NCBI GenBank assembly: GCA_004369045.1
Contig: ML213503.1
Coordinates: 1,583,121 to 1,647,120 of the forward strand
From: Heliocybe sulcata
Taxonomy: Eukaryota; Basidiomycota; Agaricomycetes; Gloeophyllales; Gloeophyllaceae
DNA length: 64,000 nt
Reading direction: 5' to 3'
A program made the position numbers and the translations under genes. This document shows, piece after piece, positions 21,984-33,805 of this stretch. The stretch's first letter is position 1, and each line of letters starts with the position of its first letter. The notes beneath the pieces are model-generated. The model had not been told where the DNA came from, did not search any database, and saw nothing but the letters and a program-made list of their open reading frames with translations.

Positions 21984-23341
21984 CTATTCCTTCTTCACCC
22001 TGTTATGCGAAGCAGCAATGAGCAATCATACTTGGCGGGAGGAAGAAGCGCTGTTAACGCGCACGTACCACGCCTTGACGTAGTCGGCAAACGATACCAT
22101 GCAAACTGTTTGCCAGATACCGAGCCCGATACGGGGTGTGACACCACGGTACAAGCCCTTCAAGCCGTTTTGCTTGTAAATGTAAGAAAGCGTGTTCATG
22201 ATCGTCAACTTTTCCGGCCGATTGGCAGAGGCCGCTCCCTTCGCCATGGATTGCATCTAGATCGTCAAATTTAGCACATTGTGTTTCGGAGATATACGTC
22301 AAGTAGCGCATGCCTCCACTCGGACGACCTCGATAGGCTGATTCCAAGTTGCCAGAGCACCGCCAATAGACGACGCAGCAATCTTATCGAGCGCAGCGAG
22401 CTTGTCATTTTCGCCTTTCCCCCGTGCTTGCCGGATCATGTTCTCAGCCAGTCGCGCAAAGCCCATACTACACGCGGGAAACGAATTCAGTATCACAAGT
22501 TTCCGTTAGGGCCATACGACGCACCGCGAGCCCCAGTTGGTACATTGCCGGACGGCAACGGCGTTAACACCTTTGTTCACGCCACGAAGACCCTCTCTGC
22601 GGAAGATGTCCATGAAGACCGCGAACGTGGATGCGGGCTTAACACCGGATGCCGCCTGCTTATGCCGTGTAATTTCAACCGTCTTCATACATGTCGTGAA
22701 GCCTGTGCCGTGAGAGTGTTAGCCAAGTTCATATGCACTCCGATGACCGAGGGTTCTAACCCGATTGTAAAAAGGTTACGTACCCATAGTAGCATATGCC
22801 TGAGCAATACCACCGCCCATGCCGCCGAGCAGACCTCCGATTGAAGGGTCCAACCCCGCCGACGTCGTAGCGGTCTCAATCTCCGATGCGGTGAACAATA
22901 GCACACCGCCCTTTGTTGACGCCTCAATCCACGCCTACTCGCAGATCACGCGATTAGCAGTGTATGGTGACAAGACGCGAGATGAGTGCTTACCCATGGG
23001 ATGAGACCCTGGTAGAACCCAACCAGACCTCCGCGTGCCCATATTGACTGCAGCGCTTGCGCCATGGATTGGGACCGGTTTGCAGCCATCTGAGTCTTGA
23101 TGACTTCTAATGGCTGTCCCAGCGTCGTAACCTCAAACTAGTATTCCAATCCATCATTGACATTCCAGTTAGTCTCACGCAGTACATAGACAAGCGCAGA
23201 AATGTACCATGTTCATGATAGCCCCTGCCCCGCATTTCAGTCAACGTTCACGTGCGTTCGCCACCGACGCGTCGAGCACTCACCAACAGCAATGTTGGAC
23301 CAGTTAATGCCCTTCTGGCCGGGTTCCTTTTGGATTGCCAT
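21984..23341 (-). CDS. YHM2: Mitochondrial citrate/2-oxoglutarate carrier Yhm2
   Basis: Inner-membrane solute carrier exchanging citrate for oxoglutarate (also found with mitochondrial DNA in yeast). ATG 23341 opens with the family hallmark [20 protein letters not shown]. Then [20 protein letters not shown] (first carrier motif), [20 protein letters not shown] and [33 protein letters not shown] and [20 protein letters not shown] belong to the second repeat; [19 protein letters not shown] and [20 protein letters not shown] to the third. Six or so introns. After VKAWY the coding strand has a GTACGT donor; splicing to an acceptor before 22000 yields a short C-terminus AWVKKE with the stop at 21984-21986. 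Reading through instead stops at 22026-22028. Confidence 0.93.
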
Positions 23342-24651
23342 CGTGCAAGGGCGTCGTCGAGGGCTACGTAGACTGGAGGTAGAGGGGATGAAGAGGAGAG
23401 CGGTGGGACACTAGGCGGTGAGACGGATATATTGGGGGTCGCGTCAGCGTCGGACTTGCCCGCTGCTGATTCGGGCAATACACCTTCCAATCAATCCCCA
23501 CTCAGTCAAAGCCATCCGGCATTCCGAGACAATCCTGCCTTTTAGCGGCCGCAAATCCGAAGTGTCTGACGGTCTATAAACATACTATGTGCACAAAAGT
23601 ATAGTGTAGTATATGGCCTCGTCGAGACGATATGGATCCTTTCCAACTATACCCACAGCTGTCGGTAACTAGCGTCCGACTATCGGTCAAGTGTCGAACA
23701 CATATTGTTTAGGTGATACTGTTTCGGCTCCACATAACCTACAGTCCGACAAGCGTGGAATGCGCTGGCATCCGTTTAGTGTGGGTCGAGGGACGAGTCT
23801 GCATCCACTTGCCTCAGAAGAGGACCTGGCCGGGATCTCCCAACAATGCGTTATGATTTCCGTCCTTACTTTCATTTGCATGGCAGGTCCGAACGGGGTT
23901 TGGCGGATATAACGGTATCGAGTAGGCTCACCGAAAGTGCGGAATAAGATTATCTTCGATTGCACTGGCATGGCTGGCCTTCCCATATTTCTCAAATGAG
24001 GTTTCCGCAACACGTTCATTAAGCGCGTAGTGAAGACAGGCAAATTATACGCAGCAAAAACGTACGTATAAGAGGAAGATAGAGGGTATGTTCAATAAGG
24101 GTACTGGTTATTACGTCGACAATCCGAGGGATATTTGCATATGTGATCAAAACTGTAGAACGGAAATTTGCGATGAGCAGCAACAGATGTTCCAGATGAC
24201 AAAAACGACGCAGCGAGGAATAATGGGAGGCATAGTAGGTCAAGAGAAGAAGATAGGTGTTATTTAGCCCGGATTGTGGAGCGGACCAGGGGTATCCGTG
24301 TCCGAAGTTCCTCTAAACAGCAGGCGAGGTGCGTGTAAGGCATGCTGTATCCTCGTGTTTTGCCCGCAACGACGTGGCGAGGCCTCTTCAGCGGGACGCG
24401 ATTTCCTTTGCATGTAACTGTTCCGTAAGGTGATCCAGGTCTTCCTTTAATCTGTGTCACGCGAGAGGTGTCAGAATCATAGAAAAGAGCATAATCGTAG
24501 AAGATTCCATAATCATAGAAAAGTCCGGCGCAAAATGAATAATTTAGGAAGCAAGCAAATAAGGTGAAGTAGGTAAAGAATATAACGCGAAAGTAGATGA
24601 GCATCGTCAAAATGAGCGCCATAGTTGAAGCATGGAGTCAAAGAAAGGAAA
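23342..24651. other. Intergenic, 1310 bp
   Basis: Upstream region of YHM2 and 3' flank of the coiled-coil gene. Open frames at 23687-24043 and 24260-24622 on the minus strand show no family resemblance. It holds a triplicated 18-nt repeat (24473-24526). No RNA gene or mobile element recognised. Confidence 0.55.
24473..24526. repeat. 18-nt tandem repeat, three imperfect copies
   Basis: Units at 24473-24490, 24491-24508 and 24509-24526 share the core ATCATAGAAAAG; the first and third differ at three bases. It is AT-rich and lies downstream of the coiled-coil gene. Confidence 0.75.
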
Positions 24652-27600
24652 TCAAAGTAGTCCATAAATCACGCTCAGCGCGATAATGCCGCCTAAGAAG
24701 CTCTTGAGACCGAACAACTTGACATACCGTGTGATCTGATCCTGACTCTCCTCCTGGTCTTGTTCCAGATACTGAATTTCCATAGCCTTTCGAGCGACCT
24801 CCTGATGCAGCTCGTCGGCCCTGTTCTGCGCGATCTCAAGGTCTTCACGAAGAGCCTTCATAGACCTCGCGTGCTCAGACTGCAGATCGTTGAGCTTGAG
24901 ATTATGGGCTTCATGCATCTTCTGCAGCTCATCCTTCGTTACGCTAGGCGTGCGGGCATGTCCGTTGGCATCGCTCTTCGGCGCAGTCACCGGCCCAGCG
25001 GCGATCTGAGCCTTCATGGTAGCGAGCTCCCCTTCGACGTCGGACAGTCTGGACAACAGATCCTCCTTCTCCCTCAGCAACGCGTTCACTTCCTGCTCGT
25101 GAGAAGCGCGCAGTTTCGTGACCTCCTCCGCCCTGGACTTAGCAGCTTCCTCCAGTTCTGTGACGTGGTTCGAGGACATCTCTGACAGAGATTCCCTAGT
25201 GACGTTGAGAACGTCGGACAGGGCAGACATGTCGTCCTTGGCGATCGAGAGTTCTTTGGTTAGCCGTTCGATCTCGGCTGCATGCTCGGGCGACGCGGAC
25301 GCGACAGCCGAGGCAGCGTTACGAGCTTCTTCGAGTTGTGCCTTCAAAGCGTCCACTTCAGGTGCTGCTGCTACGAGGGCAGCCTTGGCCTTCGATAGGT
25401 CGTCTTGAGTAGCTTTGAGCTCTAACTGCAGGCTCGTGATCTGCTTCTCCAAGGTCTTCACTTGAGCCTCGAGCGCAGCCTCGTGCTCAGCCTTGAGACC
25501 ATCGATCGTGAGTTGGTGAGCTTCCCTCAGCTGCTCAATAGTGGCTTGAGACTCGGCGCGTAACTCCTGCAGGTCCTGACCGTGCGCTGAACCGGCTTCG
25601 GACTACCGTAGGCATCGTCAGTTGCAATAGCGGTGGAACAAAAATGATGTTTACCTTCGCACGCTCGAAGGCCTGCTGAAGTAACTGATCGTGCTCAGCC
25701 TTCACTGCATCGACCTTCACGTTGTAAGCCGATTCTTGACCCTGCCAGACCAATTAACGGATATATGCGCAGTATGTCATAGACGACATACCTCGAGCTC
25801 GGCCTTTACCCGCTCCAGCTCCTGCGTCAGCTCACTCTCCTTCTCCATACGAAGCCTTTCAGCCTCCTCCAACTTCTGTGCATGTTCCTCAGCGGCAGCC
25901 TGAGCATCTGCCTTAGCTTGCTCGTGCTCGGACTGAGCCTGCGCCAGCTCCTCTCTGAGAGCCTCCAGCTGAGCCATGACCTTGGCCTGCTCATCGCTCG
26001 CAGCCTGGAGCGCCTCGGAGGAGTTCTTCTCAGCATCACCAAGTTTCTGCGCATGCTCCTCCTCCTTGGCCTTAGCTTCCTCAAGTGCTTGCTGAGTGGC
26101 AGCAGTCGCCTCCGCCAGCTGCTCCTCCAACGCCTTGATACGCGCAAGCGACTCCATTCGCTCGTCCTCCTTCTTTTCCTGGACTTCCTTGAGCTCAAGG
26201 ATCTCAATCTCGACCTCCGAGAGCTTGCTCGCGCTCTCTTCGTTCTCCTTCTTGAGCTCTGCGACCTCCGCTGCTAGAGCATCAGCCTGAGCAGCCTTCT
26301 CCTCCAACTCACTGACGCGTGCCTGGGCTTCCTCGAGGGCAGCGGCATGCGCCTTCTGCAAGGCCTCTGCCTCTGCTTGAATGGCATCAAGGTCGGCCTT
26401 GGCCTTCTCCAACGCCTCACGCTCGACAGACGCAGCCGACGCAGCCGACGCTGTAGCAGACTCGTTCGAAGCTCGGAGAATATCGAGATTTTCCTTTGCC
26501 GCCGCAACCTCAACCTGTAACGCCTCAATTTGGGATTGGAGGTTCTCCACGAGAACGTTCTGGGTCGCTGTAGCTGACTTAGCAGCCGCAAGCTTCAAAT
26601 CGCAGGGAAGGTCAAGACCGGATAGAGACGGCAAATGTCAAGTGACTTACTTCCTCGTGGACAGCTTGTAGCTTATAAGTGCCGTCGCCCTGTTCGGACT
26701 GTAGGGAAGCTAAACTAGCTTTGACCTGCTCAAGCTCCTCCTCGGCCTTGGTTTTGGCTGCTTGAAGTTCGTCCACCGTCTGCTGTTTCGTTGTAGCATC
26801 TGCTAGAGCCGCTTCCAGAGATGACTTCAACTCCGACGCCTCGGATTCGAGAGCTGAAATTGCGTCCAGCTTGGATTTGAGGGCAGCCTCGACATCATTT
26901 AACTAACCAGCACGTCAGTAAAATATGAGGAATGTCGTTCCAACAAAATGCACCTTGTTCTGGAGCTCAAGAGCCCTGCCGTCTTCCTTGATGTCCCTTA
27001 AGGACGATATTGAAGGTGCTGTACCTACGCGGCCTGCCCTCACGGAAGCCGAGGAAGGAGGACGAGAACTCTGCGTGGGTGCCGGTCCAGGCCTTGACGT
27101 GGACTGTCTCTTTGGTGCTACCACTTCGGAGACAGATGCACGAGGACGAACAGACCCCGGAGCTGAAGACTTGGATTCTGCAGGCGAAGCTACTGACGGA
27201 CGTGCAGAAGCCGGTTTAGTAGCACTTGGCTTTGACCCCACCAAAGACGCCAGCGAGGCCCGCGCCGACGGCGTTGCGGTAGGCGTCGCTTTGGCCGGAG
27301 CACCAGTTGCGAGCGACTGTCTGCGCGAAGGCGCACCCGTTCCCGTTCTGGTCGTCGAAGATGGCGGAGGCATAGTACCTTTGGTAGCAACTGTACCGCT
27401 CGTAGATTTCTTGAGAGTGGACGTAGCACCTGTCGAAGGCTTGGATGTAGCAGATGGAGTGGCGGAAGGCTTGGACAGGGATGCAGGACTGGGCTTCACG
27501 GCACCTGACCCAAATGTCCCGGAGTTGATTATCTACAGACGTGGCGGCACGTTGTAGGGCCGATAAAACGCGCGCATACACAACCAATACACGCACCTTC

Positions 27601-28070
27601 TTCACTAGAGGTGTGGGAGGGGCCTTGCCCGCAGCCGGCTTGGACTTGGTCGGTGACGCTGGCGCCTTCGCCTTGGTGGGGCTGGCAGGAGTGACCAGCT
27701 TCGGCTGTTCCTTCTCCACTTTCTTATCATTATCAACAGCAGGGGATACTGGTTCTGCAGGTGAAGCAGGTTCCGCTTCGATGGGCGGCGCTGCGGCAGC
27801 TGATGAGTCGTCTTGCTGCGTGGCGGCATCAGCCTCAACCTGAGGATCCTCCGGCTTTACTTCATCTTTATCGTGTTCATCAGCGTGCACGCCATTAGCG
27901 AGCGACTCTTCGGCAGATTCAGCTTCGGGCACGCTAGATGCCTCATGTTCGCCGTTGACTGCAGGCTCCGGATTAGATGAATTGGCTTCGGCCTGATTAG
28001 ATTCAGCGACTTCAGCTGGTTCGTGTACGTTTTCAAGGTGTGCTGCGCCGTTCACTTCAACCTCTGCCAT
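24652..28070 (-). CDS. Large coiled-coil protein with C-terminal membrane anchor
   Basis: Roughly 1,000 residues, four parts. (1) Residues ~1-155: acidic, disordered, rich in Glu/Ala/Pro, ending PAGKAPPTPLVKK. (2) ~160-330: basic Ser/Thr/Pro/Ala-rich (GATSTLKKSTSGTVATKG, SARASLASLVGSKPSATKP), similar in composition to microtubule-binding regions. (3) ~330-990: heptad-rich coiled coil, with breaks at introns (for example ELQNK to LNDVEAALKSKLDAI, and LQAVHEE to LKLAAAKSATAT). (4) The end, YVKLFGLKSFLGGIIALSVI, is a single hydrophobic helix within the last 20 residues, so the protein should be tail-anchored with its bulk in the cytosol. ATG 28070; stop at 24652. No enzyme motif is seen. A tether or motor-adaptor role is inference; I do not recognise an orthologue. 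Confidence 0.86.
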
Positions 28071-28421
28071 AGTTTAATAAGATAGAAAGCGGTGAAGGCC
28101 GCAAGTCCAGAGGTGGGCGAGAGAGATCAGAGAAGAACGCTGGCCGGAGAACCCAGACGCATGCAATCAAGGACGCGTCTTGACGCCGGCCCAAACCGAG
28201 CCGCCTGCCTTTGCGGAAGAAGGCCACGCCACAAAGTGCGGGGTTGCTGTAAGTTACTTTAATTAAATTGGGTAGCCTTAGATCAACGTCGGTTTGTGCA
28301 CTACAATATGTCTAATATTCAATGAATAACTCAAGCATGTTCTTCACTATATTCCGGTGCAGACAGAGGGATCATGCCGTGTACATGGCAAAAAGTCTGT
28401 CTCTTTCAATGGAAATTCCCC
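28071..28421. other. Intergenic, 351 bp
   Basis: Leader and promoter of the coiled-coil gene next to the 3' end of the bisphosphatase gene. Nothing else seen. Confidence 0.5.
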
Positions 28422-29526
28422 TCACATTGCGTAGAGATTGAGAGCATTAATAGCAGGCTCCTCGAGGTTGTTGTGGTTATAGGACAACACAGTCACCTGG
28501 ACACATGCCGGTCAGTACGTCAATGAGCGGAAGCGGCAATGATGTACGCACTCCTCCAGGCTCGACGTTAAAATGGGTGCCTATAACACACTCAGCGAAA
28601 AGGCACCTTAATGCCATCTTATGTCCGACTCACCAAGAGAAAGAGGGAAGTTCACCCATCGGGTGAGTAGCACGCGGTTGAAATGCCCATGAGCCACAAT
28701 TAAAACATCGCGAGTCCCGACACCTTCTTCATAGTATTTTCTGTGGTACTCCCGAACCTTGAGACAATATTTCGTGCCGGTCCCATTCATGAAAGCAAAC
28801 AATGGACGCACGTTAGCAATAACGCTGTCTATACGATCACCCATTTCCGCCGTGCTCTCTCCGCCTGGGCATCTGACACACTGCACCTCAGTATACAGTT
28901 CGAGGTCTTGCGATTGTGACCTGCACGTACCCATGCCTCCAGATTTCCCACTTCGGATTCTTCTCGTGGATTTCCGAGCTCAACAGCCCTTCGTATTCCC
29001 CATAGTCCCATTCCCGAACCTCCTCCGTGAACATATGGGGAGGTACATGATCAAGATGGTCGAATAGAAGATGGAAAGTCTTGTGGGCCCGTTGTCTCGG
29101 AGACACCAGAACCTGGCAGAGATTCTTCGGGTCAACGAGCTCTGCAGCGCAGTTGAGGCAACGTCTAAAAAGGAAACTGAAGAGATGGCTTACTGCCTTC
29201 ACCCACTATATTATCTCGCTTATCAAGGATTTGCTGTTCGCCTCTTGCAGTGAGAGGGATATCGGTACGACCCGTCTATTTCATGTGAGGTTCAGAGGTA
29301 ACTGGCGGAGTACAACAACAGACGAACTCACGTGTCGTCTAGCGATGCAGAGTCAACATTGATGATCCAGACGAGAAATAACACTATGCACGTACCCATT
29401 CAATGACCACTCAGTCTCACCTGCTCCCAATGTTGACCTTCGTCCCTAGTAGCAAGCAAGGAATGACCGCTTACCATGTCGGATGAGGAGAAGACGCGGT
29501 ACTGGTCGCTTAGACTCTTTGGCCAT
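28422..29526 (-). CDS. SHB17: Sedoheptulose-1,7-bisphosphatase (Shb17-type histidine phosphatase)
   Basis: Phosphoglycerate-mutase-fold phosphatase; yeast Shb17 hydrolyses sedoheptulose 1,7-bisphosphate to feed riboneogenesis. ATG 29526 (MAKESKRPVPRLLLIRHG) is followed by a 54-nt intron that splits the catalytic motif, giving RHGETEWSLNG across the join. Then GRTDIPLTARGEQQILDK, LVSPRQRAHKTFHLLFDHL, VREWDYGEYEGLLSSEI, KWEIWRHGCPGGESTAEMGD, VLIVAHGHFNRVLLTRW with the second catalytic His, and VEPGGVTVLSYNHNNLEEPA. The stop is at 28422-28424. The spacing REW-x-YG-x-YEG, W-x-IWR-x-GC-x-GE and GG-x-x-VLSY-x-HN follows Shb17 and not general cofactor-dependent mutases. Length is about 260 residues. 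It is divergent from VPS18. Confidence 0.88.
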
Positions 29527-29810
29527 CTGAGTAGTGCGGGTATTACAGACGGACAAGCCGCGAGTGACGGGTTTATAAGAGATCGCATTATTCACGATTC
29601 TGCAGAGACTGATAAAGATCTGAGGTCATATCGCCTGAAAATGGATTCTGCCTGCCACGGCTGTTCTGAAAGCGAAACTGACGTAACAAGCCTTCCCGTC
29701 GGCAAGCTTGCTGGGAACTCGCGCCAGGGTGTGGGACATCACGTGGCTGAGAGTGTTGCTCCTGAAGCTAAGTCTCAGCATATATCGCCGAGAAGCTCAA
29801 AATCTTTGCC
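29527..29810. promoter_or_regulatory. Divergent promoter region SHB17 / VPS18
   Basis: 284 bp separate two head-to-head start codons. The plus-strand open frame crossing it (29476-29886) is the antisense shadow of SHB17 exon 1 and the upstream leader of VPS18. Confidence 0.5.
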
Positions 29811-32800
29811 ATGTTCGACGAATGTGAGCGCGCTGCTTACTTGCTGCTTGTCAGCTGCTGACCACGTGCATCCCGGGCTGCTGTAGTTGTCGAACATGCG
29901 GCATCGCCTACCAATGGACTGACTCGTGGCCCGTCAGCACTTCCACAAGTCCATTACGAGGGGTTTGAGCCCTCGCGTTATGAGCGCGATGACATTCGGG
30001 AAGACTTTGAGGATGCGGTGAGTGAAGCAGTCTTACAGTGCTTGCCCGACATGATGGAGCAGGCGCAAAGGAAGGGACGGACCCCGCAGCTGCAGCTGCG
30101 CCAGTATTCGAACTCGGGCGCGTTCAATTTACTTTGCCTGCGCCCTTAATATCCATGGCTGTATCATCGGATCTCCTTGCTATGGGTCTGGCATCCAACG
30201 TCATAGTCATGATTGCACTTGCCCATGCGGACCAAGTAGTCAAAATCCAAATACCGCGGAAGCCGAACGAGATGACTATCCACAAAATATTCATGGATCC
30301 CTCCGGCCGGCATATTATCGTGACATCTATACAGGGTGAGAACTGGTACCTCTACCGGACATGGAAGAAGCCTCGACAGCTCAAGGGCTTCAAGATGGTT
30401 ATCGAGAGTATAGCCTGGAACAGGGCTGCTTTGCTTTCGACTAACTCTATGTCGACACGGGAAATGCTTATTGGCGCTAGAAACGGGACAATATACGAAG
30501 CTGTTCTCGACGCAGAGGAGGACTTCTTCAAGTCTCAGGAACGCTATCTCCAGTCTCTGTTCTCCTTACCTGAGCGGCATCCGGTTACTGGCATCAAGTT
30601 TGACCTGTTTCCTGTCTCTGACCCGAGGAGGGCTTTGGTAATTGTGACTACTCCGTCGCGGATATATCAATTCGTCGGTATCCCGGATAGGCGTTCTGAG
30701 GATGGTGGTCGGATTTTCTCGAGTATATTCGCCAGCTATAGAGACGTTGCACCAAGTCGGTATATCGTTGTCTTGTGGGGTAATGTCATTAATGCTGACA
30801 TAACTAAGCAATCTTTGAGATTCCTGGCGGGTTGCCGTCCTCTGAATTGCATTTCTACACGCCAGACGCCGAACAAGTGCTGTCATTACCGAAAACGATG
30901 GCGTGGATGGCATGTAAGCTGGAATATTGCTCACAGAGGTAGCGTGTTCTGAGGCTTAATTTTCCCCAGCTCTTGGGATCTACCACGGCACAATGAATTA
31001 TGAATCAACATCCGACAACCTTATTGACAATGCCCAGATGCTCACTTACCCGTCCCTTTCTGGCCTTTCAGAGCAAGAGTGGCCAAAATCCATAGGTCTC
31101 ACTCAGTTTCATTTCCTTCTCCTCTATAAGGACCGGGTGGTTGCTATCCGCAATCTGGACGAGAAGCTAACATATGAAGAGACACTACCCTTGGTAAGCA
31201 CGACAATCTGATCAGCTTCAGTTCGAGCCGGATCTGACCTCGTCTCCTACAGAAACCAAACGAAGAGGTGAGGGGTCTTGCGACTGACCCTGTGCGCAAG
31301 ACATACTGGTTGTACACCGATCAGTCCCTATTCGAGCTGGTTTGCGGCAACGAGGATCGGGATGTATGGAAAGTTTACCTTGAGCGAGGAGAATACGATC
31401 TGGCCCTGCAATATGCGAAGGTGAGGCCGCCCTGATGTCTTGCGGTCTGTGGTATACCGACTCGTCATCATAGACAGCACGGCAAAGAGACCGAGTACTG
31501 TCCTCCCACGCGCAAGCTCTGTTTGAGCAAGGACGCTACTTCCAAGCTGCCCAGGCCTACTCGCAATGTTCTGTCAGCTTTGAAGAGGTCGCTCTGAAGT
31601 TCCTCGACGCGGGTGAACGCGACGCTTTGCGTGTCTACCTCATTTCGCGACTCGAGAAGACTCGAAAAGGAGTGAGTCCGACTCGGCAAGCAGGCTAGCG
31701 ATCTCTCATGACTCATCTTTATTTGTTTCGTAGGAGCTGACGCAGCGGATGATTCTCGCTACGTGGCTTGTGGAGTTCTACCTCAGCAAGTGCAACGAGC
31801 TGGATGATGTTGTTGCGTCAGAGTCTGTCTCGCATGATGTTGAGAACTTGGAGACTGAGAGGAGGATAGTGGAGGAGGATTTGAAGAACTTCTTCGTCAC
31901 GTACAGTGTATGTGTCTTTGCTGCAGTTTTCGCGCGAAGCGTGAACTCAAGCTTTACAGGCTAATCTGGACCCTACAACGATATATGAACTCATCCAAGG
32001 CCATGGGCGTACTGACATGTATATTTATTTTGCTACGACTATCCGCGATCACGAACGCGTCATTGAACACTGGATCCTTGAAGAGGAGTGGACGAAAGCG
32101 ATTGACGTCCTCAACAGACAGGTATCTATTCATTCACGAATGCAGGAATATGTCGATCTAATGTCGTATGCAGACAGACCTCGAGCTGTACTACCAGTTT
32201 AGTCCCGTCCTCGTTCGCAACGCACCGAAGGAGACGGTGGAGTCATGGCTAAAGCAAGATTCTCTCGATCCACTACGTCTGGTTCCCGCCTTACTCAAAC
32301 TCCAACATCTCCCTCGCGACCCTCTCGTCGGCAACCAAGCTATTCGCTATCTCAACCACGTCGTCTTTGATCAGCAGAACACGTCGTCAGTTATCCACAA
32401 CCTCCTTGTCACCTTCCATGCTGCCCCGTCCGCTTCATCTCAGTCCTCCCCCGAGGAGGACGGTCCATTGCTGAAGTTCCTCTCCACTGCACCTGCCGAT
32501 CCCATGACGGGAAAACCCTATTATGATCTGGACTACGCGTTGCGCCTGTGCAAGCAGGCAAACCGTATTCAGCCGTGTGTTCATATCTACTCCAAGATGG
32601 GTCTTTGGGAGAACAGCGTCGACTTGGCTCTTGCCAAGGGCGACTTAGAACTTGCCCAAATCAATGCGGATATGCCTGACGATGACCCGCAATTGAGGAA
32701 GAAGCTGTGGCTGAAGATCGCGAAGTACGTCGTCCAAGATCAGAAGGATATTAAGACGCAAGTACCCAGTCTCCTTTCCTCCAGAATCTTGATTAACGCG

Positions 32801-33703
32801 GAATTTACAGAGCCATGCGATTCATTGAGCACACTGACCTCCTCAAGATCGAGGACATCCTGCCCTTCTTCCCGGATTTCGTCGTCATTGACGATTTCAA
32901 AGATGAGATTTGCAATGCACTCGAGGGTTATGCGGCGCACATCGAGGCCCTCAAAGGAGAGATGGATGAAGCAACCCGCAATGCGGAAGCTATAAAGCAG
33001 GACATTGGCGCTCTTAGGAATCGCTTCGTTACCCTTGACGCCGGAGAATGTTGCTCCACATGCGGTCAGCTCTTGTTCACGAGGCAGTTCTACGTCTTCC
33101 CATGTCAACACACATTCCATGCTGATTGTCTCATTGGCCTGGTGCGTTCACTACCCTCCGAACTCACTGTTACTGATGATTTATGATCATGCACAGGCTA
33201 AAGAGTATCTTCCAGCACACGCCCTGCGGCGCATCTTGGCTCTACAGAACGAGCTGATGAAGAACACTCAGAAGTCTGTCGATCGGTCCGCAATCGCCTC
33301 ACCCACGGTGGCGTCTCCCGGCGGGCAGGGATTGGGGTCTAGACAACCAGTTTCACAGCGAACATTGCTTTCTGCCAATTTCACCAATCTAACCAATCCA
33401 TTACAAAATGGTACGCGAACAGCGAACGCCATCGGCAGAAACCTGCTTTCCGCTGGTGATCGGCTGCGGGACCTGATCGTACCCGACGCTCTGGCCTCTG
33501 TTGTCTCCGCGCCTGCATGGATACCTGGGATGGGTGGCAAGAAAGCGGAGGCCGAGAAGGGCGGGAGCAAGAAGGCGGAGAAGCTCAGGGCGGAGCTGGA
33601 TGAGGTGCTTGCGAGCAGCTGTCCGCTGTGCGAGAGTGTGGTGGCTGGCTTGGATAGGCCATTCGTGAAGGAGGGCGAGGTGGACTCCAGCTGGGAACTA
33701 TAG
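29811..33703 (+). CDS. VPS18: Vps18/Pep3, core subunit of the HOPS and CORVET tethers
   Basis: Vacuolar and endosomal membrane-tethering subunit with an N-terminal beta-propeller, clathrin-repeat solenoid and C-terminal RING. The first coding exon is only 13 nt (29811-29823); splicing gives MFDEFVEHAASPTNGL, a family-typical start. The propeller includes VSSDLLAMGLASNVIVMIAL, FMDPSGRHIIVTSIQGENWY and FKMVIESIAWNR. Solenoid segments include LERGEYDLALQYAK, LVEFYLSKCNELDD, GRTDMYIYFATTIRDHERVI and LDYALRLCKQANRIQPCVHI. The RING begins CCSTCGQLLFTRQFYVFPCQ then HTFHADC (~33045-33130) and closes with SSCPLCESVVAGLDRPF (~33625) after an insert of about 130 residues. It ends at TAG 33703, roughly 1,050 residues, about a dozen introns. 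The join before EGTDPAAAAAP (~30080) is the least certain. Confidence 0.94.
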
Positions 33704-33805
33704 GTGATAGTACGGGTGGTTCGAGGAGCCTTTAGGATATTCCATGAGCAATGAAGATACCCAAAATACCGTGACATGGTGGCATTATGAGATCTCAGGA
33801 AAATA

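Noticed and set aside
23687-24043. 118-residue minus-strand frame upstream of YHM2
   Set aside because: Composition is not protein-like, there is no family match, and an overlapping plus-strand frame is equally open.
29476-29886. 136-residue plus-strand frame beginning MSDEEKTRYW
   Set aside because: It overlaps SHB17 exon 1 in antisense and the VPS18 leader; the SHB17 start (MAKESKRPVPRLLLIRHG) explains the sequence better.
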